Part shown: piece by piece, positions 15,606-22,849 of the stretch
How positions within the stretch are numbered: position 1 is the first letter of the stretch
How the letters are laid out: each line of letters begins with the position of its first letter
Assembly (NCBI GenBank): GCA_028288365.1
Contig: JAQBNU010000094.1
Coordinates: 1-64,000, forward strand
DNA: 64,000 nt
Source: Chitinophagaceae bacterium
Lineage (GTDB): Bacteria; Bacteroidota; Bacteroidia; Cytophagales; Cytophagaceae
Direction of reading: 5' to 3'
Notes under the pieces: model-generated
Told to the model about the DNA's origin: nothing
Database searches by the model: none
What the model saw: the letters and a program-made list of their open reading frames with translations, nothing else
Program-made: the position numbers and the translations under genes

Positions 15606-16540
15606 TAATTCAGGTTTATTTGATGCAAAGATTCTAATCGTAATACGTTTTGTTGAAACCGCATCAATACTTTGTTCTGATAACCATTGGGATGAAACTT
15701 AGAAACGTGTTTGCTGCATTGCACATCTACCGCGTTTGGAAATTGGTGTCTGAATTTTCTTTTCCAGAAAGCTTCCGTGATTTTCATGAAATAATTATCA
15801 AGCCTTTCTCCTAAAGGTCCGGATAAAAGCCTTTCCAATTGTCTCTTGATCCATACGGTACCAGAATAGGTAATTTGTCGCTTGTGTGTGAAGTTAGGCA
15901 TGTAGTAAGACCTCCATTCATTGCTTTGCAACATGTCATCGTAAAGGGAACTGTTGTATACAGGAATCAGGTAATTGATTTCTTTTGCTGTAAAAACATT
16001 TTGTTCCTTTATTTTGAGGTGTTCGGTGTCAATGAAGTAATTGGGACAGAAATATTTTTTCGAATTCAATAGAAATATCTTCTTAAATAAAATCAATGAG
16101 GTGCGAGTCAGCCATAAACGATTGGGTGCGGTCACAATAAAAAAATCGATGTCACTCTTTTTGTCCATGTAGCCTTTGGAAAGGGAACCAGAGATCAAAA
16201 CAGCTCTCACAAAAGGAAACCAGGACATAAAACGACCGATCTTTCGGGCAAGCTTTAAATGAGAGAGCGCTCTCTTATTTCCTTTGATGCGATCAGTGAT
16301 AATCGATGCGTTGTTATAAAGAAAATACCATTCGTCGATGTTGTTGATGATACCCAACTCCACGAGCTTATCGATTTCTTCTTTCAGTTGCAGCGAGCCT
16401 ACTCCTTTCAGGGTAGAATTAGCATGAATTTCCTCCAGCTTTAGGGGGTAATTGAAAATGTCAAAATAAATCAAAGAATGCAGAATGTCTTTTGCCAGAA
16501 GAGACAGTTCCAATTCTTTTACCCGTTGAGCATAAATCAT
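15605..16540 (-). CDS. Nucleotidyltransferase-fold protein
   Basis: A 311-residue protein has an N-terminal winged-helix-like segment (residues 15-75) and a nucleotidyltransferase signature GSLSKGYMDKKSDIDFFIV (Gly118-Ser119, Asp130, Asp132), the GS-x(n)-DxD motif of the polymerase-beta/MNT superfamily. It may transfer a nucleotidyl group to a small molecule or protein. The C-terminal half has many aromatic and basic residues and no recognised domain. It is the first gene of a two-gene unit with the radical SAM gene. Confidence 0.78.
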   Translation of the reverse strand: MIYAQRVKELELSLLAKDILHSLIYFDIFNYPLKLEEIHANSTLKGVGSLQLKEEIDKLVELGIINNIDEWYFLYNNASIITDRIKGNKRALSHLKLARKIGRFMSWFPFVRAVLISGSLSKGYMDKKSDIDFFIVTAPNRLWLTRTSLILFKKIFLLNSKKYFCPNYFIDTEHLKIKEQNVFTAKEINYLIPVYNSSLYDDMLQSNEWRSYYMPNFTHKRQITYSGTVWIKRQLERLLSGPLGERLDNYFMKITEAFWKRKFRHQFPNAVDVQCSKHVSKFHPNGYQNKVLMRFQQNVLRLESLHQINLN

Positions 16541-16919
16541 AGCTATAAAAATATAAGGTACGTATTATTGTTTGAAATGCTTTAGCATATCTAATCAGAA
16601 GACGCATTATTTTTTAGAGGGGTTGCGTGTGGATAAAATAAAACGTTGTGGTGTTTGAACGGTTAATGTTAGTTCAATGATTGCTTCTTCCCAGGTCTGT
16701 CGCCTGACAGGCCAGAATGTTCTATATCAAGAGACATCATTTTTGCAATTAACGAACTTACTTGTTATATAAACAAATGGTCTGTCAGGGGACAGATCAG
16801 GGATCAGGATATTTAGTAGAGACAAGATGAAAAGTTTTTCTACCTTGTATACTCAAGCGACGCAACCCTTTTTACTAAAAAAGAGTCTTCAATAGTGGAA
16901 CCTTGTTGCTTTTTGATTC
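16541..16919. promoter_or_regulatory. Divergent promoter region of the radical SAM locus
   Basis: This 379-base gap separates two head-to-head units of the locus and should hold promoters for both. It contains a pair of inverted 20-base repeats (16694-16713 and 16779-16798). No exact TTG...TAnnTTTG promoter was found on either strand. Confidence 0.45.
16694..16798. repeat. Inverted pair of GGTCTGTC...GACAGRYC hairpins
   Basis: The unit at 16694-16713 (GGTCTGTCGCCTGACAGGCC) and the unit at 16779-16798 (GGTCTGTCAGGGGACAGATC) are each near-palindromic. The second matches the reverse complement of the first at 17 of 20 positions. About 65 bases lie between them, a spacing close to that of the pair at 14017-14120. 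They could be a REPIN-like element or paired operators in a divergent promoter. Confidence 0.5.
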
Positions 16920-18428
16920 ATGAAGAAAGTATTACTTTTTAATCCCAGAAGTGCCAGCAGTAAATACAGAATTCCTAATTCTATATTGACTGTTGCAGCC
17001 TCTATTCATGGCAAATATGGATATGCCATTGTCGACGGCAATCTGGAAAAAGATCCATGGATCAAAATCGAAGAATACTTGCGCACGGGTGAATATGGAT
17101 GGTTTGGAAGTACAGTCATGCCGGGTCCTCAATTGAAGCAGGCCATTCCCGTTACTAAAAATATTCGTCAGCATTTTCCTGAAGTGAACATTGTGTGGGG
17201 GGGATATTTTCCTTCCAATCAATACGCCACAGTGATGAATTCTGATTTTGTAGATTACATCATCAACGGTCCTGGTGATATTGCTTTTCCAAGTTTGCTG
17301 GATGCTGTCAATGACAATAGAATAGAAGAACTGGCTAAGATCAAAAATCTTATCTTTAAAAAAGATGGAGAGATTGTAAAAACAGCCAAGGAAGAATTGT
17401 TGAATCAGGATACCTTACCTCCATTACCTTACGATGCACTCGGAGAATTTTATTCCCTGGATAAATATTTAAGTAAAACTTATTTGGGTAAGAAGACCAT
17501 TGCTTACCATTCTAGCTTTGGTTGTCCTTTTACCTGTTCGTTCTGTGCCGTCGTTCCTATCTATGAAGGAAGATGGAAGGGAAAGTCGGCGTTGAATATA
17601 TACAACGACATCAAATACCTGAAACAAAAATATGGAGGAGATGCTATAGAGTTTCACGATAATAATTTTTTTGTTTCGGAAAAGCGTTGTGTGGAGTTTG
17701 CCGACCTGATGAAGGACGAAGGCATGCAGTGGTGGGGAGAAGCACGGATCGATACCATGGATAAATTTTCAGACAGCTCGTTGCAAAAATTAAGAGACAG
17801 TGGGTGCGTGATGATTTTCTTTGGTGCAGAAACCGGTGACGATGCTATCCTTAAACAGATGGACAAAGGTGGAAAACAAACAGGAGAACAGATCAAACGT
17901 TTTGCTGGACGCATGAAACAATTTGGCATCATCCCTGAGTACTCTTTTGTATTGGGGATGCCTGGCAGCAGTCCGGAAAAAGTGATGGAGCAGATTGAGA
18001 GAGAAATTAAATTCATCAAAGAAATAAAAGAAATCAATCCGGATACAGAGATCATCATTTACATCTATAGTCCCGTGCCGACAGAAGGATCGGAGCTGTA
18101 TAAAGAAGTATTAAAATCTGGTTTTAAGTTTCCGGAAAAATTAGAAGACTGGCTCGATCCGAAATGGGAGAGTTTTGATTTGCGCAAGAATCCTTTAACC
18201 CCATGGCTTACGGCACCGATGATTGATAAGATCAAAGGATTCGAAACGGTATTGAACGGTTATTATCCAACAGTATCTGACATCAAGCTGACACCTTTGA
18301 AGAAAAAAGTGATTCGTACGCTGGCGTCATGGAGGTATAAGTGGAGCATACACCACTGGCCTTATGAGATAAAAGTGGTGCAGAAGTTTTGGTTGAAATA
18401 CAGACAGCCTGAAAAAGAAGGTTTTTAA
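16920..18428 (+). CDS. B12-binding-type radical SAM enzyme
   Basis: The 502-residue protein has a cobalamin-binding-like N-terminal domain (VLLFNPRSASSKYRIPN, VNIVWGGYFPSNQ) and a radical SAM core with CPFTCSFC (Cys202, Cys206, Cys209), followed by FFGAETGDDAILKQMDKG and GMPGSSPEKVMEQIE, both standard barrel segments. It is diverged in sequence from the radical SAM at 14142 and is probably not a recent duplicate. The gene leads a tight rightward unit of two methyltransferases and a glycosyltransferase, with three bases to the next start. Confidence 0.88.
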   Translation: MKKVLLFNPRSASSKYRIPNSILTVAASIHGKYGYAIVDGNLEKDPWIKIEEYLRTGEYGWFGSTVMPGPQLKQAIPVTKNIRQHFPEVNIVWGGYFPSNQYATVMNSDFVDYIINGPGDIAFPSLLDAVNDNRIEELAKIKNLIFKKDGEIVKTAKEELLNQDTLPPLPYDALGEFYSLDKYLSKTYLGKKTIAYHSSFGCPFTCSFCAVVPIYEGRWKGKSALNIYNDIKYLKQKYGGDAIEFHDNNFFVSEKRCVEFADLMKDEGMQWWGEARIDTMDKFSDSSLQKLRDSGCVMIFFGAETGDDAILKQMDKGGKQTGEQIKRFAGRMKQFGIIPEYSFVLGMPGSSPEKVMEQIEREIKFIKEIKEINPDTEIIIYIYSPVPTEGSELYKEVLKSGFKFPEKLEDWLDPKWESFDLRKNPLTPWLTAPMIDKIKGFETVLNGYYPTVSDIKLTPLKKKVIRTLASWRYKWSIHHWPYEIKVVQKFWLKYRQPEKEGF

Positions 18429-18431
18429 TTC

Positions 18432-19124
18432 ATGTACAGAAAAAAAGTCATTAAGTACCTGATCGGAAAAACATACCGTCCATTTTTAGAACGGTATCTT
18501 TCTTCTGTGCGTATGTACCGATACTACTCTCTTACTTTGCGTATTCCACCGGGCGTATTTCATCCGGCATTTTTTTATAGCACGCGCATATTGATTCAGT
18601 TTTTGGAAACACAATCAGTGAAGGGAAAGAAATTTTTAGAATTGGGTTCAGGCAGCGGATTGATCGCCATGTTGGTCTCTAAGAGAGGAGCCATTGTTAC
18701 GGCGAGTGATATCAATCCAACGGCTGTTGAAAATGGAATAGAAAATACTCAGCGCAATAAATTGTCTGTTTCTTTTATTCAGTCCAATTTGTTTAAGTCC
18801 TTGTCGGGTGAAACGTATGACATGATCATTATTAATCCTCCATACTATCCGAAGGATCCGATAAGTGAGAGCCAGTATGCCTGGTATTGTGGAAAAGATT
18901 TTGAGTATTTTCATTCGTTGTTTGATCAGCTGTTCGTTCATCTCACAACAGAAGGACAAGCGTTCATGATACTTTCTGATGATTGCGACATTGCTCGCAT
19001 TGAAGCGATCGCGCATGCGGCTTCGTTTCAGTTGAAAAAAGTATACGAAAAAAAATTATGGACGGAAGATAATTATATTTTCGAATTGGTGCATAGCCAT
19101 CAGATTAAAATACAAGACGCATGA
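18432..19124 (+). CDS. SAM-dependent methyltransferase with NPPY motif
   Basis: The 230-residue protein has the SAM-binding motif FLELGSGSGLIAM and the acidic motif ASDINPTAVENG, then NPPYYP, the catalytic-loop motif of HemK/PrmC-like and amino-methylating enzymes. NPPY usually marks methylation of a planar nitrogen, as in glutamine or adenine. It lies three bases after the radical SAM stop and overlaps the next methyltransferase start by four bases (ATGA). Confidence 0.85.
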   Translation: MYRKKVIKYLIGKTYRPFLERYLSSVRMYRYYSLTLRIPPGVFHPAFFYSTRILIQFLETQSVKGKKFLELGSGSGLIAMLVSKRGAIVTASDINPTAVENGIENTQRNKLSVSFIQSNLFKSLSGETYDMIIINPPYYPKDPISESQYAWYCGKDFEYFHSLFDQLFVHLTTEGQAFMILSDDCDIARIEAIAHAASFQLKKVYEKKLWTEDNYIFELVHSHQIKIQDA

Positions 19125-19936
19125 AAGAAGATTTGGCCTCAGTGAACCGTGCGTTCAGTATGCAGTCTGATCAATACGACGAGTATGATGCGTCTAACGG
19201 AATATTGACCTGGATGAGAAAAAGAGTGCGCGGCCATGTGTTGGCTCAATTAAAACCAGGAGATCGCATACTGGAACTCAATGCCGGTACAGGATTGGAT
19301 GCTTTGTTTTTTGTACAACAAGGATATACCGTTTATGCCACCGATCTTTCTGATGGGATGGTGAAACAGATACAACAAAAAATAACAGAAAAAAATCTAT
19401 CACCGAAATTATCCGTGAAGCAGTGTTCCTATACACAATTACAAACACTTCAAAGCGAAAAGTTCGACTATGTATTTTCTAACTTTGGTGGATTGAATTG
19501 TATCCCTGATTTGCGTGCTGTGACACAACAGTTGCCTGCATTGTTAAATCCGGGAGCCCGCATCACCTTTGTCATCATGCCTCCCGTGTGTTTCTGGGAA
19601 ATAGGAAAAGTATTCAAGGGCAAATGGAAAGAAGCTTTCAGACGGTTTAAGAAAAAAGGTTCGATGGCTCACCTGGAAGGAGAATATTTTCCTACGTTTT
19701 ATTTCAGTCCGGCTGATGTGCTTCGTGCTTTTGGCAATGACTATAAAAAAATAAGTCTTGAGGGGCTGGCTACTTTCAGTCCGCCTCCGCATGCCGATCG
19801 TTTTCCGATGAAGCATCCACGCATGTACCGCTTGTTGACGAAGCTTGATGAACAACTGGCAAGCATTCCACCTTTCCGTTCATGGGCCGATCATTTTATT
19901 TTAACTGTACAATATTCACCTGTTCAAAACAAATGA
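19121..19936 (+). CDS. Class I SAM-dependent methyltransferase
   Basis: A 271-residue protein has the motif RILELNAGTGLDALFF (SAM site, near residue 48) and YATDLSDGMVKQI, then FDYVFSNFGGLNC, the pattern of small-molecule methyltransferases such as the ubiquinone/sarcosine group. A C-terminal insertion (WKEAFRRFKKKGSMAHLEG) is consistent with binding a specific substrate. It overlaps its neighbours by four bases on both sides, so the unit is one transcript. Confidence 0.85.
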   Translation: MKEDLASVNRAFSMQSDQYDEYDASNGILTWMRKRVRGHVLAQLKPGDRILELNAGTGLDALFFVQQGYTVYATDLSDGMVKQIQQKITEKNLSPKLSVKQCSYTQLQTLQSEKFDYVFSNFGGLNCIPDLRAVTQQLPALLNPGARITFVIMPPVCFWEIGKVFKGKWKEAFRRFKKKGSMAHLEGEYFPTFYFSPADVLRAFGNDYKKISLEGLATFSPPPHADRFPMKHPRMYRLLTKLDEQLASIPPFRSWADHFILTVQYSPVQNK

Positions 19937-21507
19937 TAAGCGATTACAACAGACTCCTTCGATACAGCGTTCCTTTGGTGCTTCTCCTGTTGGCTTTTGT
20001 CATCAAAGCATTGTCCATGGGTTATTCTGATTTTGCTTCCTATTATTTTGGCAGTCAGGAATTGTTGCAGGGTTTATATCGTAATGCGTATAATACGGCT
20101 TCTTTAAATGCCATCGTTTATGCCAAAGGGTTTCATGAGCTCTTCATTTCTTATACCCCTTTTCCTCCTTTTACATCGCTGTTCCTTGCTCCCTTTTTAT
20201 GGCTGCCAATTGCAACGGCTAAACTGGTTTTTAATATCATTTCCTGTTTTGTTTTTGTCTGGGCACTGGTACGAACGTTTCGTTATTTCTCGATTGCACC
20301 GGTATATATATTGCTTGTTCCGCTGGTGTTTTTTACGCCAATCCGAAGTAATGTGTTTTTTGGGCAAACCTATCTCATGCTGTTTGCCTTGCTCATGGAG
20401 GGATACATGGCTTATGATAAAAAACAAATCCTGTTGTCATCGGTGTTATGGGCTCTTGCCATCGTATTGAAAATATTTCCTGTTCTGATCTTTTTGTTTT
20501 TGCTTATTCGCAAACAATACAAAGCATTTGTCTGTTTGTTAGCGGCATGTTTTGTATTGTTTGCGAGTTCTATTGTCCTTACTGGTTGGTCAGCCTGGCA
20601 ATTGTATTTATTTGAAATTGTACCGCGGATAAACAACGGTGAACTCAATGACAGTTTTACCTGGATCTTCCAATCGGGATTCATGCTCTTGAAAAATATC
20701 TTCATCTACGACGAGTTGTTGAATCCTGTTCCATTATTCGCTAATGCCTATGTGTTTGTTGTTACGATGATTTGTTACAAGGCATTGCTTATAAGCGCAT
20801 GCATCATGGTGACTGTAAAAAGATCATCCAAAGATCTCTTGTCTTTTGCCTTGTGGATCACAGCCAGTTTATTGATCTCACCGAATGGTAGCACCTATTC
20901 TTTGATTTTGTTACTCCTTCCTTTTATTGCTTTAATGGAATGGAATACATCACTGGTACAAAAAGGAATCATTGTGCTTCTGCTCGTGTTAGTTTGCAAT
21001 TTCCCAAACCACTACATGGCTTCAATGCCTTTGTTTTTGAAGTTTCCTCGTTTGTACTTCTTCCTTGCTTTTTTTGTTTTTGTCATGGTAGTGGCAAAGA
21101 TGAAATGGAACAATAAAATAGTACTGGGATGTGGACTTTTGTTTTTGATCGTTGACTCTCCCAAACTATTTTCTTCAGCTAAAGATGGCAGTGCTTATGT
21201 ATTGAAAAAAGAAGAACACCTGCTCATCTATGATTATACGTTTCAAAATCAGCAATTGGTTTATTCTTATTGGTCAGATAAAGGTGGCTTGATGTGTCGC
21301 CTGCCAGACAGCGTCGCTGCGGAAGTGTCATCAGATGTAATGCTTAAGAACAATCAGATTTTTTATAGAGGAAAACAACTCACATACTCATCAGACTGGA
21401 AAAAGAAACCGATGTTGCACGGAGCATACATTGTGTACTTGTCGGATAAAAATAGAGGAGTTGGTTTTTATACCTTGCGTCAGATTAAACGCGATCAGTC
21501 AATTTAA
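19933..21507 (+). CDS. GT87-like membrane glycosyltransferase
   Basis: The start was taken at ATG 19933, which overlaps the previous stop as ATGA and gives 524 residues; the frame continues upstream but that part is inside the methyltransferase gene. It has about ten membrane helices and GT87/DUF2029-type segments: FISYTPFPPFTSLFLAPF, SNVFFGQTYLMLFALL and LAIVLKIFPVLIF. Members (PimE-like) use polyprenyl-phosphate mannose or related donors on the outer face of the membrane. The C-terminal 100 residues are soluble. Its 3' end overlaps the convergent GT9 gene by 23 bases. Confidence 0.82.
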   Translation: MISDYNRLLRYSVPLVLLLLAFVIKALSMGYSDFASYYFGSQELLQGLYRNAYNTASLNAIVYAKGFHELFISYTPFPPFTSLFLAPFLWLPIATAKLVFNIISCFVFVWALVRTFRYFSIAPVYILLVPLVFFTPIRSNVFFGQTYLMLFALLMEGYMAYDKKQILLSSVLWALAIVLKIFPVLIFLFLLIRKQYKAFVCLLAACFVLFASSIVLTGWSAWQLYLFEIVPRINNGELNDSFTWIFQSGFMLLKNIFIYDELLNPVPLFANAYVFVVTMICYKALLISACIMVTVKRSSKDLLSFALWITASLLISPNGSTYSLILLLLPFIALMEWNTSLVQKGIIVLLLVLVCNFPNHYMASMPLFLKFPRLYFFLAFFVFVMVVAKMKWNNKIVLGCGLLFLIVDSPKLFSSAKDGSAYVLKKEEHLLIYDYTFQNQQLVYSYWSDKGGLMCRLPDSVAAEVSSDVMLKNNQIFYRGKQLTYSSDWKKKPMLHGAYIVYLSDKNRGVGFYTLRQIKRDQSI

Positions 21508-22678
21508 GGTAGAGCAACATGGTTTTTATTTTATTCAGAATCGTTTCCGTTTCCATGGCTTGCATGCAAAAATTATTTCCTCCACATGGAAGCACTTCAT
21601 GCCGGTGTATGCATGGTGAACAATGCACATTTGAATAATAGTATAAATGTCTTTCTTCTTCTCCTAAAGGAATTTTCAGGTAATTGTCCGGATCTGTTGG
21701 CCCCCAGATGGATACCGTTGGCAATCCCAATGTTTTTGCCAGATGCAGCGGACCGCTGTCAATGGTTATGAGAAACGCACATTGCCTGGAAAGAAAGTCA
21801 TAATACGATTCGAATCCAGCTGTACCTGCATAATTTATTATTCTGTCTTTGACCGCAGAGAGTTTAGGGTAATGCAAGAGAAACTGTTCAATCGCCAACC
21901 GATCGCTAGGAGCACCTAATAAAGCCAGTTGGTAGGAGGTATGTTGCAGCAACCATTCGCAGATGTTTGCTACCATATCATCCGGAAGTTTTCTCACCAG
22001 TGCCAATTCACTACATGTATTGTTGATAGCAATGAAAGGCATGAGTTGTTCATTTTTACGAGTAGAAGTTAACTCCTCATCAAGCAAGTATTTTGTTCCT
22101 GTCACTGCTTCTGCCATGTGAAGGTAATTGTCTTCGAGGAAAGTAGATTGATCAAACAACACGTTGTGTGTGTTGAGGTACTTGCGGAAAAATACAGGAG
22201 TAAGGTAAAATCCGAAACGATTCTGCGCAAAGGTCATTAGCGAATAAACAGTGGTCAGCTTAGAATAGACTTCCAGGTCTACGACCCAAAGTGATTGAAA
22301 TGTCCATGATTTGACTAAAAAAGAAATGGCATCTACACATGTAGACAAAGGACGATCAGAACGTACGGCCCAGGTTTCATTGAAGAGTTGTAAAGGCGCA
22401 ATGGCGCGATCGATATTGGGATCCGTTAATAAAATAAATTTCGCTTCAGGGTACCGTTGACGCATCCGACGTATGGCCGGTGCGCTGACCAGGAGACTTC
22501 CTATACCTAACAGTTTGATGAAGAGAATCGTTTGAGGAGGAGGATTCAATTGATGATTTCTGCGCAATAAAATTCCCAATAACCTTGTCAAAGGAAGAAA
22601 CAACACAATCAATAAATACCCCACGTATTTGTCGAGCTTTTGTTTGAAAGGAATAGACAAGGTTTTTAGCTTATGCAT
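21485..22678 (-). CDS. GT9 heptosyltransferase-like glycosyltransferase
   Basis: A 397-residue protein matches the GT9 family: ILFIKLLGIGSLLVSAPAIRRMRQRYP near the N-terminus and, in the C-terminal domain, TIDSGPLHLAKTLGLP with SIWGPTDPDNY, the donor-binding part. GT9 enzymes add heptose or other sugars to lipopolysaccharide cores from nucleotide-sugar donors on the cytoplasmic side. A Cys-rich stretch (NVHCSPCIHRHEVLPCGGN) follows, as in several Bacteroidota homologues. It is convergent with the GT87-like gene and probably part of the same glycan locus. Confidence 0.85.
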   Translation of the reverse strand: MHKLKTLSIPFKQKLDKYVGYLLIVLFLPLTRLLGILLRRNHQLNPPPQTILFIKLLGIGSLLVSAPAIRRMRQRYPEAKFILLTDPNIDRAIAPLQLFNETWAVRSDRPLSTCVDAISFLVKSWTFQSLWVVDLEVYSKLTTVYSLMTFAQNRFGFYLTPVFFRKYLNTHNVLFDQSTFLEDNYLHMAEAVTGTKYLLDEELTSTRKNEQLMPFIAINNTCSELALVRKLPDDMVANICEWLLQHTSYQLALLGAPSDRLAIEQFLLHYPKLSAVKDRIINYAGTAGFESYYDFLSRQCAFLITIDSGPLHLAKTLGLPTVSIWGPTDPDNYLKIPLGEEERHLYYYSNVHCSPCIHRHEVLPCGGNNFCMQAMETETILNKIKTMLLYLKLTDRV

Positions 22679-22849
22679 ATCGATGCTTAAGTTGAGAAAA
22701 AAAAGCTAGAAGGGAAAGGATTTTCATTGCTGTAATCCCTACGATGACTTGAAAAAAAAATCTCTTAGTTCTCCTACGAGTTCGTAGAACATCGTAATAA
22801 AAATGGCGAATATACAGGCCAATGAGCATTCCTACTCTCCATTTTTTTT

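Noticed and set aside
14142-18428. Radical SAM genes as sulfatase-maturing enzymes (anSME)
   Set aside because: anSME proteins carry a SPASM cluster and are about 370-400 residues. These two have B12-type N-terminal domains, about 490-500 residues, and lie in a glycan-type locus far from the sulfatases.
19882-19932. Upstream extension of the GT87-like gene
   Set aside because: These 17 codons lie inside the preceding methyltransferase gene and carry no signal. The ATG at 19933 forms the usual ATGA overlap.
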